A DNA stretch of 64,000 nucleotides from Bacteroidota bacterium (GCA_019638695.1 JAHBTG010000006.1:1-64000), one strand, 5' to 3'. Positions 17,880-27,217 are shown, counted from the stretch's first letter. Numbers and translations: made by a program. The notes: generated from the letters alone by a model not told the origin.

Positions 17880-17929
17880 TTATAGCGCCTTAAGAGAGGG
17901 TCTCTGTTGAGATGAAAAACAACCTTTCA

Positions 17930-19387
17930 CTAGGGAGTCTGCGTGCGTACTCCCCGGAGGCCATAAGACGCATTGCGCGTATTGCGGGCTATGTTAGCCG
18001 ATGCATTTGTGCGGTCTGAGATGCGGGCCTGGGCTATAGGAAGGTTATGTGCACCTCCTCTTTGGCCCCAGGTGAAGTTGGCTACGGGCCAGTCATTATT
18101 ATCTACATGGCTTCCTGCAGCATCCAGTACGCCATTGCCATGAGATCCTTCAAAGATTACGGTAGGAACGTTTGCACTGGCGGGAGCCGCTACTGCCAGT
18201 TCTGAGGTGTTTCCGGACATTTCCATTACCCCATAGTAGGTGGCACCTGCCGTAGTGCGATTCGTAGACGCCGTGGCAGGGGCTCCATTTCTCCAGAGGG
18301 GAGCTGATGACGAAGTAGTACCTGCCGGGCCCACAACGGTTGCAATGCTTTCAGTAGCGGTGTTTGGGTTGGTGAGGCCGCCGGGGTTCGTAAATGTGGT
18401 ATTCCCCCAGGCGTATTCCAGTGCTACGCGGGCCAGGGTGCCCCTGCAGGCTTTTTCATATTCCAGCTCGCTCATGGGGCGCAGGCCGCTCCAGTCCATA
18501 AAGGCCAGGTGGTCATCCCAGCTGATAGCTGTAATGGGCACCCATTGGCCATCGTTTGGTTCATTAAAGCTGTTGTTGTTATTCAGATCGCAGGCAAATA
18601 CCGCGGGCGTAGTGTTGTTTACCCCTTGTTGCATGATTTCGATACGTACTCTCACGGCGGCTGCGGGAGTTTGGAGGATCACTGTACCCACCGGGTCGTT
18701 GGGGTTAACGGGGGCTACGCGGGTTACCTGCTGGTCATAGGTCAGAGTATTGAGGTAGTTGGCATACATTTCTGCGCTTACCTCGTACTTCATGATGTAG
18801 AATCCGCTCCAGCCTGCCGGGTAATTGGTAGGTATCATAGTGGAGCCTCCATAGAGTACACCTGCATTGATCTGTCCATCACTTGTAATAGTCTGTTCAG
18901 TAAATGTGCTGGGGGCACCGGTGCTGCCGATCTGGAAATCTCCCTGGGGTACATACACCATTTCGATGCCGAATACCCGGAAGTTCCAGTTGCCATTGCC
19001 GGCAGTATTGGGGGTTTGCAGGTTAATAGTAGTTGCCGGTATATCGCCGGAGCCATTGGCTACGCGGCGAACAAATACACCTATGTTATCAGATACGGTT
19101 TGCACACCCAGCAAGGCAGGGGCACTGGTAGAGTGGCCGGCGGCAGAGAGGTTCAGGTGGTTCCATTCCAGGGCGGGGCAGTTTTGATACTTGATGAAGA
19201 TCCACACGGCGTCCCAGTTGGCCGGTCCTGCGCTGATGCGCCAGGAGTTTTGCCAGCTCAGGGTGAAGCTCAGGACATCTGTGGCATCATTGAACGAAGT
19301 GCCTGTGATCACTACGTTATTGGCGCGCACCACGCCGGGCATCACAAATGCCAGCGCCAGCGCCAGGGTTGCATACAGCTTTCTCAT
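17930..19387 (-). CDS. Exported formylglycine-generating-enzyme (SUMF1)-like protein, probably non-catalytic
   Basis: About 485 residues with a signal peptide (MRKLYATLALALAFVMPGVVRA). Residues 25-140 form a beta-rich N-terminal domain with the FSLSWQNSWR and WDAVWIFIKYQ motif frequent in Bacteroidota surface proteins. The rest matches the SUMF1/EgtB fold: FGIEMVYVPQGDFQIGS, YIMKYEVSAEMYANYLN, ISWDDHLAFMDWSGLRPMSELEYEKACRG and a C-terminal YGLRGVR. The usual GNVWEW is GNTSEL here and the copper-binding cysteine pair is absent, so catalysis as in formylglycine synthesis is unlikely. No T9SS domain is seen. ATG 19387 was preferred over 19399 and 19426 for the signal peptide. Confidence 0.82.
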   Translation of the reverse strand: MRKLYATLALALAFVMPGVVRANNVVITGTSFNDATDVLSFTLSWQNSWRISAGPANWDAVWIFIKYQNCPALEWNHLNLSAAGHSTSAPALLGVQTVSDNIGVFVRRVANGSGDIPATTINLQTPNTAGNGNWNFRVFGIEMVYVPQGDFQIGSTGAPSTFTEQTITSDGQINAGVLYGGSTMIPTNYPAGWSGFYIMKYEVSAEMYANYLNTLTYDQQVTRVAPVNPNDPVGTVILQTPAAAVRVRIEIMQQGVNNTTPAVFACDLNNNNSFNEPNDGQWVPITAISWDDHLAFMDWSGLRPMSELEYEKACRGTLARVALEYAWGNTTFTNPGGLTNPNTATESIATVVGPAGTTSSSAPLWRNGAPATASTNRTTAGATYYGVMEMSGNTSELAVAAPASANVPTVIFEGSHGNGVLDAAGSHVDNNDWPVANFTWGQRGGAHNLPIAQARISDRTNASANIARNTRNASYGLRGVRTQTP

Positions 19388-19423
19388 AGACAAAAACATT
19401 TTTAATAGACGAATGAACTCTAG

Positions 19424-19431
19424 CAAATCTA
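19424..19431 (-). promoter_or_regulatory. Putative -7 box of the SUMF1-like gene
   Basis: Reverse strand TAGATTTG, a perfect TAnnTTTG, 36 bases before ATG 19387. No clear -33 box. The 210 bases upstream are markedly A+T-rich and contain a 13-base palindrome, ATTGCCTGGCAAT (19503-19515), and a related GCCTGCCAGGC near 19591, possible regulator sites. Confidence 0.4.
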
Positions 19432-19640
19432 ATCTGCTGAAAACAGAAAGCCTACTACATTATCTAATAAAAATATAATAGAAAGATTTTCAATAAATAT
19501 GGATTGCCTGGCAATATATTATTAATGGAATGGTTGTTGATTTGTTAATTAAGCATAAGTGCCGGGTTTTTTGACACGCTTAAAAAACAATTGCCTGCCA
19601 GGCATCAATATCTTTCCCTCAAAACATTTCTTAATGCCAC

Positions 19641-21386
19641 CTACAGTCCCATAATGCGCTGGGGAAGATTCCAGCGCAGGCTCAGCATGGCCCAGGCTGT
19701 GCGCCGTACCTGGTCTCCTTCCGTTTGTTCTGTGCGGAAACTGATATCGCCTTCCACAAAGGCGTTGAGCCGCATGATTTGGTAACTCATGCGTCCGTGC
19801 AGGCTCATGACCCGGTATGCCTGGCCCTGGAGTACTACATTGCCAAAATCTTGTAGGTGTGTGACATTGCTGCGCAGGATATTGCCGCCATAGTTGAGAC
19901 CGCTCAGGTCCAGTCCCTTTTGGGCTGCCTGCACCATGCCTGTCATAAAAATGCGGGGCAGGGGCTGGTAGCGCAGGATAGCCGTGAACTCCCGGAAATT
20001 GGCGCCCAGGGGGTGGGCAAGGGGCTGATTGTAATGGGCGTAGTTGCCGCTGATATTATAGTGGCTGTAGGTATAGGGCCGGGCGGTATTGGCTTCCACC
20101 TGCAGATCCAGTGTCTCTATACCCAGCACGTCAATGTATTTGAACCCTGCCTGCAAGCCGTATTTATTGCCCCACCAGCCGCTGCCGTTCTTGCGCTGGC
20201 CAAAGTTGTAGTCATCCAGGTTGACCTGGCCATACAACTGGAGGCGTTTCCACAGATTCACCTTGGTGGTGAGGCCCATGGCATAGTTGTCCGGACTGCC
20301 CAGGGACTGTTCTACGGCACGATAGAAGATAAGCGGGTTCAGGTATTGCAGCTCGAAACCGCGGTAGCCGTTGGGGAGCAGGGGTGCATAGATCACATTC
20401 TCAAAAAAGCCTATGCTCACCTCTTTTACCGGGCGGAAGGCAATGTGATGAAATACCCCGTACTTACGGGGCTGGGCGCCTATGACATCGGGTTTGTTGG
20501 GGATCAGGTCCGTCATCTGCGTAAAGTGGCTCTGATATTCCAGTTTCCATACCCGCACATTCATGTTGAGCAGGTAATAATCGGTGGCATAGTTGCTGAG
20601 CAGCATGCTTTGATAACCATCGCCCCAGAAGGCCCGGTCTCTGCCCAGCTTGAACCGCAACTGGGGAATAGGGCTATAGGTAAGATAGCCCCGTGCGCTC
20701 AGGTAATCATGTCCGTTGGTCCGGAAGGTCTTGAAGAAGGCCTCTCCCGGGATGGCTGCAGTGGCTGCTATCTGGCTGCGGACGTATTGTGGAAAGATGG
20801 CCTGGTTGTCTGTGAACTCTGTATAGAACCCTACTTTGCCAAATACACTACCTCGCAAACTGGCTCCCCTGGTGTTGCGGAATAGCAGCTGCGTAGGATC
20901 CTGGGGGCGTAGTTCGGAACGCTCCTGCCCGGCGCCCAGGTGCAGCACAGGGTTGGCATATACTTTGAATGCCTCCCTGCGGCCTTTGATCGCCCTGCGA
21001 AAGCCATGCTCGTCTTTATAGACACTGTCTTTTTTGGCCGGGCGGTAGTAACCATAAAAGTCTCTGCCATTGGTCCAGAATGTGCCCCATATTCCATGCC
21101 CGGCCTGCGCCTGGCAATAAGCATCGTCCATGAGCACACGGCTGCGGTGCAGCCATGTGCGCGCCCGGCGGCCCATACCCGTAGTGTCCGTGCGGGCTAG
21201 CCATTCGGCTACCTGCTCCCGGCCATAGGGCTTCAGGGTGGTGGGCAGTGCCATGCCCACACGCCCCTGGATATCCAGCCGGTCTACCAGGTGGTATACC
21301 TCGTCGTTGAGCAGGACGTCCCCATCCTGGCCATATGCCGTCAGAGACCCTAATAGTCCCAGCACAATACTGATTACTTTTTTCAT
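19641..21386 (-). CDS. Outer-membrane beta-barrel, Wzi capsule-assembly/RemB-like family
   Basis: The 581-residue protein has a signal peptide (MKKVISIVLGLLGSLTAYGQ). The remainder shows alternating amphipathic strands and the Wzi-family landmarks RGSVFGKVGFYTEFTDN, LRFKLGRDRAFWGDGYQSMLLSN and the long barrel with ELQYLNPLIFYRAVEQSLGSPDN. The family includes capsule-attachment Wzi and the gliding-motility protein RemB of Bacteroidota. The last strand ends LSLRWNLPQRIMGL rather than in an aromatic residue. Divergent from the PAS gene (70 bases between). Exact role, polysaccharide attachment or motility, cannot be decided. Confidence 0.8.
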   Translation of the reverse strand: MKKVISIVLGLLGSLTAYGQDGDVLLNDEVYHLVDRLDIQGRVGMALPTTLKPYGREQVAEWLARTDTTGMGRRARTWLHRSRVLMDDAYCQAQAGHGIWGTFWTNGRDFYGYYRPAKKDSVYKDEHGFRRAIKGRREAFKVYANPVLHLGAGQERSELRPQDPTQLLFRNTRGASLRGSVFGKVGFYTEFTDNQAIFPQYVRSQIAATAAIPGEAFFKTFRTNGHDYLSARGYLTYSPIPQLRFKLGRDRAFWGDGYQSMLLSNYATDYYLLNMNVRVWKLEYQSHFTQMTDLIPNKPDVIGAQPRKYGVFHHIAFRPVKEVSIGFFENVIYAPLLPNGYRGFELQYLNPLIFYRAVEQSLGSPDNYAMGLTTKVNLWKRLQLYGQVNLDDYNFGQRKNGSGWWGNKYGLQAGFKYIDVLGIETLDLQVEANTARPYTYSHYNISGNYAHYNQPLAHPLGANFREFTAILRYQPLPRIFMTGMVQAAQKGLDLSGLNYGGNILRSNVTHLQDFGNVVLQGQAYRVMSLHGRMSYQIMRLNAFVEGDISFRTEQTEGDQVRRTAWAMLSLRWNLPQRIMGL

Positions 21387-21456
21387 GCTTATCGAAAAGG
21401 AAGGCCACTTGCCTACCGATTCGCTAAATTAGCATTAGATACTTAACTAGGCTAAC

Positions 21457-21864
21457 ATGACAACTTTAACAAAACTAGGCTATGAGTTGCCTGGCTTTTC
21501 GTCAGGACTGAGTCTCCAGGAACTGGAACGGGAAATTCAGCAGCATACCCTGAGCGCTTACTGTATTACCAGTGCAGCGGGCGATTTCTTGGCCATGAAT
21601 CATGCCTATGCAGCGTTCTATGGTTTTTTGCGGAGCGAGATGCTGGGCCGCCATGCGACCATTCTGCTGTCTCCGGACCAGCATGAGCGTTTTCACCAGG
21701 CACAGGCTGCATTTGTGGCAAACGGGGAGAATGCCCCACAGAATATGGCATGGGAAGTAAAGACCAAGGAAGGCCGGATGCGGAAAATAACCGTGCTCTC
21801 TGTCCGGGTGGTGCTGGCAGGTGATGAGGTCTGTGTAGTGACATTGGTAGAGCCGGAGTTTTAG
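21457..21864 (+). CDS. Single-domain PAS protein
   Basis: The protein has 135 residues, no signal peptide, and one PAS fold: residues 30-130 with AYCITSAAGDFLAMNHAYAAFYGF (first strands and helix), LGRHATILLSPDQHERF, a charged AWEVKTKEGRMRKITVLSVRVV strand pair and the final EVCVVTLVEPE. No kinase, GGDEF or DNA-binding domain is attached, so it probably acts as a stand-alone sensor that binds a partner. Ligand unknown. Confidence 0.8.
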   Translation: MTTLTKLGYELPGFSSGLSLQELEREIQQHTLSAYCITSAAGDFLAMNHAYAAFYGFLRSEMLGRHATILLSPDQHERFHQAQAAFVANGENAPQNMAWEVKTKEGRMRKITVLSVRVVLAGDEVCVVTLVEPEF

Positions 21865-21905
21865 CCTCAGAGCTTTAGATATTTCTGCCGGCTGCTTTGC
21901 CCGGC

Positions 21906-22514
21906 CTACCAGGGCTGCCGGTCGTCCAGTCCGGTTCTTTGACCGCTGATGGATTTGCGGGCCTGGTGGAAGTACTGCACCGGCTGCTGGCGCATTTGTT
22001 TCAGGTAAAACTGTATAGTCGCTTCATCCTGCGGCTCATAAGTCATCCGCTGCCCTGAAGCTTCGTTGGGTATGCGGCTGTTCCGGGGTGGCGGCGGTGG
22101 CTGATCCTCCGGGTTGGGTGGCGGCGGAGTTTGTGGCGGCGGCTGTTGCATACGCTGCATTAGCAGTTCATAGTTATAGCGGGCTACCTCATTATCCGGG
22201 TTGAGGCTCAGAGCCCTGCGCAGGTGCGCATACGCCTGTTGTTCCAGCCGGCGCGTTTCCTCAGGGTTTGATTGTGCCGATACCTGGCGTAATAGCATGT
22301 AGGCCAGGTTGTTATGCCCCACGGCCCGCTGCTCAGGCGGCAGGCCGGGTAGTAGCGCCTGGAGGCGCTGTGCTGCTGCAGACAGGCTGTCCTGTGCCAG
22401 CAGGTCCAGTGCCTGGTTGAAGGACCGGTAGGCCGGGGGAGTCCCCTGGCCATCTTGCGGCCTCCATCCTGCCAGCACTCCCAAGGCGATCAGGAGCAGG
22501 GGCCAGCGACTCAT
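21906..22514 (-). CDS. BatC-like TPR protein
   Basis: About 202 residues from MSRWPLLL, chosen because its ATG overlaps the TGA of the upstream VWA gene (ATGA, 22511-22514). A signal peptide or anchor (WPLLLIALGVLAG) precedes two or three TPR-like helical hairpins (FNQALDLLAQDSLSAAAQRLQ, GHNNLAYMLLRQ, AYAHLRRALSLNPDNEVARYNYELLM). A Pro-rich linker (QQPPPQTPPPPNPEDQPPPPP) follows, then a basic tail with YFHQARKS. This is the layout of BatC of the Bacteroidota Bat (aerotolerance) cluster, which pairs with BatA/BatB VWA proteins. Confidence 0.75.
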   Translation of the reverse strand: MSRWPLLLIALGVLAGWRPQDGQGTPPAYRSFNQALDLLAQDSLSAAAQRLQALLPGLPPEQRAVGHNNLAYMLLRQVSAQSNPEETRRLEQQAYAHLRRALSLNPDNEVARYNYELLMQRMQQPPPQTPPPPNPEDQPPPPPRNSRIPNEASGQRMTYEPQDEATIQFYLKQMRQQPVQYFHQARKSISGQRTGLDDRQPW

Positions 22515-23485
22515 TTGCGTGTGGGTTTGAGCCATAAGGTAGCCAGCAGGCTAAGCGCTGCCACAGTTAAAGGTAAGGGAAAAAGCGGCTTCTCTACCCC
22601 TCCTTCTGCAACGGAGGGGGCCTGGGGAGGTGTGTCGCGCACCGCTTGCAACACACGGGCTATCCATTCGGGGGTAGGTTGGGAGGATAGCCGGAAGGAA
22701 GAGCTGCCTAGTTCCCGGGCCAGGCTGTCCATGCGTTGCGGCGCCGGGCGGCTGAGTGCCGGGGCTCCTGTCAACGGGTTGCGCATGCCAGGTACAAGCC
22801 CGCCGCTTTCGCTGCCCACGGTAACTGGGATTACCGGCACGGCCATATCCCGCAATAGTTTGAGTTTGCTGGCATAGGGCGGCTCCACCGTTTCTCCGTC
22901 CGTAAAAAGCAGGACTACCCGTCCCCCGGCCTGCCAGGGGCGGCTGGTATCGCTTTCTGCCAGGAAATGGCCGGTCACCTGCTGTAATGCCTGGCGGAGG
23001 TGGGTGCGGCCGCTGGAAAACTGGTCGCTGCGGATATCATTAAGGTGTAGCTTTAATGCCGCATGGTCATCTGAGAGGGGCACGTAGGTATAGGCAAAGT
23101 CGGCAAATCCTATACAACCCATACGGTGCCCTTTCAGGCTGTCTGCCAGTCGCATGGCTACCTGGCGTGCCAGTTCCAGCCGGGTTTGCGGCCCTGTATC
23201 CCGCACATCCATACTGGCGCTCGCATCCAGTACGAAGTAGATCTGCAACTGGGTGGGTTTGTCCGTAGGCGGCACCGTAGTATAGGGCCCTGCACAGGCT
23301 ACCAGTATGCCTGCCAGCGCTATGAGCTTCAACGCCCACCGTCCCCAGGCCATTGCGGGCACCTGCTTACCTAGTGCATGTGAGCTGCTTAGCCGCCGGG
23401 CCAGGCGCGGGCCTTCTGCCCACAGCCACGCGGTCAGAGGCACAACCAGTAAGCACCATAACCACTGAGGCGAATACCATTCCAT
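22511..23485 (-). CDS. batB: BatB-like von Willebrand factor A membrane protein
   Basis: This 324-residue protein has two hydrophobic segments near the N-terminus (residues 8-22 and 50-66) and one at the C-terminus. The VWA domain begins at residue 80 with an intact MIDAS motif, Asp87-x-Ser89-x-Ser91 in DASASM, plus SSGRTHLRQAL and FTDGETVEPP. This matches BatA/BatB of the Bat operon, which has been tied to stress tolerance. Only BatB- and BatC-like genes are here; the MoxR ATPase and DUF58 gene of a full cluster are not in the window. Coupled to the next gene by ATGA. Confidence 0.85.
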   Translation of the reverse strand: MEWYSPQWLWCLLVVPLTAWLWAEGPRLARRLSSSHALGKQVPAMAWGRWALKLIALAGILVACAGPYTTVPPTDKPTQLQIYFVLDASASMDVRDTGPQTRLELARQVAMRLADSLKGHRMGCIGFADFAYTYVPLSDDHAALKLHLNDIRSDQFSSGRTHLRQALQQVTGHFLAESDTSRPWQAGGRVVLLFTDGETVEPPYASKLKLLRDMAVPVIPVTVGSESGGLVPGMRNPLTGAPALSRPAPQRMDSLARELGSSSFRLSSQPTPEWIARVLQAVRDTPPQAPSVAEGGVEKPLFPLPLTVAALSLLATLWLKPTRK

Positions 23486-23563
23486 AGCAAGTAAAATTGC
23501 GGGCTTTTACCCAATCCCTGCACTGCTGTGGAAAAGATGGGCTATCCACAGCTAGGTACGGCC

Positions 23564-24760
23564 TTAGTCTGCCAATCGTCGCACGGTGCGGTGTATGGCC
23601 CGCACCCCGCTCAGGCTGAATGCTAGGGTAAAGAGCAGGCCCCACAGGAACATGGCCCAGTGGGGATAGGCCGGCACTTCCAGGGCGTTCTCGGTAAATA
23701 ACTGGTACATGAGCAGCTTTACAAGCACTACCAGGGCAAAGGCTATCAACTGGATGCCCAGGAACAGGCGCAGAAAATAGCGGTTGAAGAACCGGCTGAT
23801 AGTGGTATAGTCATGCCCCAGTTGGATCAATAACCGGATGGCCTCGCTGGCACGGGAGATGAGCAACTGGAAGGTGAGCACAAATACCAGCACGGACAGT
23901 ATTACAATGAAAACGCCTACCACGCCTACCACCAGCAGGACTACCTGCAGCAGGGCCATTTGCTTCCCGCCTTTCAGTTTGTCTTTGCTGGTTTCATAAC
24001 CTTTGGCTTCCAGGAAGGCGGCAAACCTGGGGTTGCTCGGGTTATCTACTTCCAGTAACAGGCGGCTGGGGCGTTTCCCTTCCTGCTCTCTGCCATACTC
24101 CTTGTTGGCCCAGTTGATGAAGCTGATGGGCGCCATAATGGTATTGATGCGGTCGCTGTAATCGATCACCCTGGCTTTGTAGTACACGCGGTGGCCTTCC
24201 CGGTCTGTAATCTCCAGGGTAAGCGGGATACGTGTGACGGTGCCTTTGGTGATCTGGGGCAGGCCCTTGGAGGGGGCAAAGGCAAAGTTGTAGAGCGAGA
24301 GGTAATAGCTGGGTATGATAATGGGGATCTCCTTCTGACCGGGTTCCCAGTTCCACCTGTTATTCTGCACGTCTATCATATCATCCGGCAGACCTTCCAG
24401 GAACATATCGGTTTGCAGCTTGGGCAGGTTGGCAGACAGCTCACCCGTGAGCCACATGCTGAACTGTGTAGGTGTGAAAACCCCCACCTTGCGGATAAAC
24501 TTCTGGGCGCGTATCTCGGCAATTTCTTCGTCTGAGAAACTGCTGCTGCTTACCGATAAGGTGTTGAGCATGCTCACCTGTTTGTTGACCTCCAGGAAGC
24601 TGGGGGAAATGACGTCATCCGCTTTTACCGTAAACAGGTAGGTGATGTCAAAATACAGCTGAATAGCCGTGAGTAATAACAGCGTGCCCAGTAGCGAACC
24701 GGTGGCGGCTATGAACAGCCGGGCACGGCTCTTTTGCTGTAACAGTACTTTGCTGAGCAT
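23564..24760 (-). CDS. FtsX/MacB-type ABC transporter permease
   Basis: The 398-residue protein has the FtsX-family layout: TM1 at residues about 16-38, a periplasmic domain of about 225 residues, then three TMs near 272-305, 330-352 and 368-390. The C-terminal half carries LLISRASEAIRLLIQLGHDYTTISRFFNRYF, the coupling region of FtsX-like permeases. It follows the ATPase gene by 9 bases on the same strand and is certainly its partner. FtsX-type transporters move lipoproteins, toxins or lipids mechanically rather than as channels. The upstream DUF4836 lipoprotein genes suggest a role in their transport or in signalling to the envelope, but this is inference. Confidence 0.75.
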   Translation of the reverse strand: MLSKVLLQQKSRARLFIAATGSLLGTLLLLTAIQLYFDITYLFTVKADDVISPSFLEVNKQVSMLNTLSVSSSSFSDEEIAEIRAQKFIRKVGVFTPTQFSMWLTGELSANLPKLQTDMFLEGLPDDMIDVQNNRWNWEPGQKEIPIIIPSYYLSLYNFAFAPSKGLPQITKGTVTRIPLTLEITDREGHRVYYKARVIDYSDRINTIMAPISFINWANKEYGREQEGKRPSRLLLEVDNPSNPRFAAFLEAKGYETSKDKLKGGKQMALLQVVLLVVGVVGVFIVILSVLVFVLTFQLLISRASEAIRLLIQLGHDYTTISRFFNRYFLRLFLGIQLIAFALVVLVKLLMYQLFTENALEVPAYPHWAMFLWGLLFTLAFSLSGVRAIHRTVRRLAD

Positions 24761-24769
24761 GGCGGTGGG

Positions 24770-25408
24770 CTACAAAGTGAGTCGGGTATCGTAGGGGAGC
24801 GGGTAGCTTTCCCCTAACGTGGTGAGGATAAGTCCGGCCTGCTGGTGCTTGCACTCTTCTTGCAGCAATGCACAGCACAGTTCGATATTGCCCCGGTCCA
24901 GGTGGCTGAAAGGCTCATCCAGCATAAGTAATGTAAACGGCTGACACAGTGCGCGAATGATGGCAAAACGCTGCTGCTGCCCGTAGCTCATAATGCCGCA
25001 GGGCTTATCCAGCAAGAAAGCCACCCCCAGCCGCTCGGTGAGTTCCCGCATCTCGGCTTCCGTTTTGTGTCCGGTAAGCTGGTTCTTGACCTGCAGGTTT
25101 TCCCAGCCGGTGAGGTGCGGAAATAACCGGAGATCCTGAAATACGATGGATACTTTCGTCCGGCGCAGCTCGGCTTTTTCTGCAGGGCTGTAGTGCCGGA
25201 TGTCCTTGCCGTTTACCTGACAGATTCCCTTGAAATCTTTGCGAATCCCGTAGATGATTTGCAGAAAAGTGCTCTTGCCTTTGCCGCTGGCAGACATGAC
25301 CTCCACCAGGTGGCCGGAGGGTACGGCCAGTTCCGTAGCCCATATCTGCGACTGCGGATTGTAAATGCCCTCCAGTGGCTGAGGCACCACCTGGTTAAAA
25401 GTGACCAT
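24770..25408 (-). CDS. ABC transporter ATP-binding protein with divergent motifs
   Basis: The 212-residue protein belongs to the LolD/FtsE-like group. Walker A is SASGKGKST (residues 39-47) with Ser in place of the first Gly. The Q-loop is VFQDLRLF (89-96), the signature is MSYGQQQR (140-147) instead of LSGGQQQR, and Walker B is LLMLDEPFSHLD (160-171). The switch histidine is missing: the expected TH is TTL at 196-198. All residues needed to bind ATP are there, but the hydrolysis trigger is altered. It lies 9 bases upstream of the permease gene and 26 bases downstream of the second DUF4836-type lipoprotein gene. Confidence 0.85.
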   Translation of the reverse strand: MVTFNQVVPQPLEGIYNPQSQIWATELAVPSGHLVEVMSASGKGKSTFLQIIYGIRKDFKGICQVNGKDIRHYSPAEKAELRRTKVSIVFQDLRLFPHLTGWENLQVKNQLTGHKTEAEMRELTERLGVAFLLDKPCGIMSYGQQQRFAIIRALCQPFTLLMLDEPFSHLDRGNIELCCALLQEECKHQQAGLILTTLGESYPLPYDTRLTL

Positions 25409-25434
25409 TGGGAGAAGTAGGTGGGGAGAAACCG

Positions 25435-27111
25435 TTAGTTCAATGCTTCTGCAGGCTCCATTTCTTCCCGGGCGACATCGTCCTGCTTTTCGGCTGCTTT
25501 GCGGGGCAGGTCCACCAGCTTCAGGAGGCTCACCAGGCTGTTGACCTTGGTGTCGGCCAGGCGTACGCTGAGGCGCACGAAATTGCCGTTATTGTCCAGG
25601 GATATGCTACGCAGGCCCACTTCGCTGAGTACCAGGCCAAAAGTATAGTCTTCCTTCGCCTTGGCAGGCATGGCCTTGCTATGGAAGTCCAGGTAGCCCG
25701 CCAGCGGACCTTCGGCCAGCTTGGCAACCTCGCCGGGTACCTGGCGGTTGCTAGGCAGTTTGCCTTTTGAGGCTTGCTCTATGATGCTTTTGCTGTTGCT
25801 GGCCAGGAGATAGCCGCTGATATAGGTGTAAAATATCTCGTTCACATCACTGCCGCCGGCATTGATCTTATACAGGCTGCCTTCTTTGGCCACAGGCATC
25901 CTGGCCTGTTCCAGCACTTTTTCCAGCAACTTCTGGGCCTCTTTGCTGTCCTTGATGCCCACCGCCAGGACTACCTCTGGTTTGGTACGCAGGTCGGAGA
26001 GCGACTTGTCTTTATTGGCCACGAGGTCTCCTTCTAAGGTCATATCTGTGATAGCTACAAAGAACTGACCGGTAAAGTTGTCTGCAATCTTATCCAGGCT
26101 CAAACCGGAAGCAGTGAGCCCCATTTCTGCCAGCGCCATGCCTTGCCCCATTTCTGCGCTCTTTTTAGAAGCTTCGCGCACATTGGCCAGCAGGTTCTTC
26201 ATGTTTATACTGAAGCCGAAGAAGCCCAGCATGCGGTCGCCGGGGATATAGGTCAGCAGATCCTTGCCGATCTCTTTGCCGGCCATCGATTTGAATGCGC
26301 CGCGCAGGCCCTTGCTCCATTTGATCTCGGCGTTATAGATCATTTCGCCGTTGTTGAACTCCACGTAGGTGTGGAGGTAGTTATTGCTCAGGTCTTCGCG
26401 GCTGAGCCCCAGGTCTTTGAGCTGCTTTTCGGGGATCTGTTTGGCCCCGTTGCCCACGGTGGTCCACATGCCCAGGTCTTTCACTTCTTTGGAGAAGTCT
26501 ACAAAGTCTTCATTGCCGCCCAGTCCTTCGTCCTTGTCATATTTGAGATAGCTGTTTGCCTTTTCCACAAGACCCTTTCTGGCATCCATATCTTCTGCTA
26601 CCAGCAACAGGCCCACGCTGTTATTCCACATCAGTACCACCTCATCTTTCAGGATATACTGGTTGTCGTCTTTTTTCTGAATGGCACTGCCCATGCCCAG
26701 CTTGTCTTTCACAAGCCCGGAGAATTTGCTTTCATCTCCCAGGATGAAATTGATACCTATATACTCCTGGTCGGCATTGACGTCGGTGACAAAGACATAG
26801 ATCTGTTTTTCGGGGTCTATGCCCGTCATTTCGGGCTTTTTCAGGATCTCGTTGGCCAGCGACAGCATTTTCTTGCCCTGCTCACTCTCGCTCATATCCC
26901 GGGTCATTCTCTGATAAGCCTCCAGTTTGGCAATCTCATTGAAACTGACTTTCTGAAAGATGCTCTTGGGGTTCACCACAATGACCATTTGAGCATCTGC
27001 CGGGATGGATACCGCCTGTTTGGGTTTGCTGCTGCATGCTGCCAGATAGGTTGCTGCACACAAGAGCAACAGGGCCTGCTGCAAATACCGGGGAAAAGAC
27101 ATGCGTTTCAT
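25435..27111 (-). CDS. DUF4836-family lipoprotein
   Basis: The protein has 558 residues with a lipoprotein signal ending LAACSS near residue 26. The mature protein is largely alpha/beta with the family features IPADAQMVIVVNPKSI (N-terminal strand), GNEDFVDFSKEVKDLGMWTTVG, LGLSREDLSNNYLHTYVEFNNG and LDKIADNFTGQFFVAIT. Members are exported Bacteroidota lipoproteins of unknown function, and some are outer-membrane anchored. The gene to its 5' side on this strand (27225-28949) encodes a diverged paralogue. Gene order paralogue, this gene, ABC ATPase, FtsX-like permease suggests a single functional block. Confidence 0.82.
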   Translation of the reverse strand: MKRMSFPRYLQQALLLLCAATYLAACSSKPKQAVSIPADAQMVIVVNPKSIFQKVSFNEIAKLEAYQRMTRDMSESEQGKKMLSLANEILKKPEMTGIDPEKQIYVFVTDVNADQEYIGINFILGDESKFSGLVKDKLGMGSAIQKKDDNQYILKDEVVLMWNNSVGLLLVAEDMDARKGLVEKANSYLKYDKDEGLGGNEDFVDFSKEVKDLGMWTTVGNGAKQIPEKQLKDLGLSREDLSNNYLHTYVEFNNGEMIYNAEIKWSKGLRGAFKSMAGKEIGKDLLTYIPGDRMLGFFGFSINMKNLLANVREASKKSAEMGQGMALAEMGLTASGLSLDKIADNFTGQFFVAITDMTLEGDLVANKDKSLSDLRTKPEVVLAVGIKDSKEAQKLLEKVLEQARMPVAKEGSLYKINAGGSDVNEIFYTYISGYLLASNSKSIIEQASKGKLPSNRQVPGEVAKLAEGPLAGYLDFHSKAMPAKAKEDYTFGLVLSEVGLRSISLDNNGNFVRLSVRLADTKVNSLVSLLKLVDLPRKAAEKQDDVAREEMEPAEALN

Positions 27112-27187
27112 GATGAGGTAGGTGAAAATAGGGTACAGGTAGTAGAAGAAAATCGCAGCGTATACGGCTGTGTTTTGACAAACGTTA

Positions 27188-27217
27188 CAAAGTTAAGATA
27201 AAAGCGAGTACTGCAAA
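27188..27217 (-). promoter_or_regulatory. Promoter of the DUF4836-type gene
   Basis: On the reverse strand TTTG (27217-27214), an 18-base spacer, then TAACTTTG (27195-27188). A near-perfect Bacteroidota promoter, about 75 bases upstream of the start codon. It means the downstream DUF4836-ATPase-permease genes can be transcribed separately from the paralogue. Confidence 0.65.

Noticed and set aside
19857-20885. 342-codon forward frame opposite the Wzi-like gene
   Set aside because: Antisense shadow; the barrel protein has signal peptide and family landmarks.
23525-23552. Two inverted DnaA-box-like TTTTCCACA/CTATCCACA sequences
   Set aside because: Only two boxes, forming a simple 8-bp hairpin between two genes, with no A+T-rich unwinding region or replication gene nearby; not an origin.
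26143-27201. 352-codon open frame on the forward strand opposite the DUF4836 gene
   Set aside because: The reverse-strand frame has a lipoprotein signal and family motifs; the forward frame has none.
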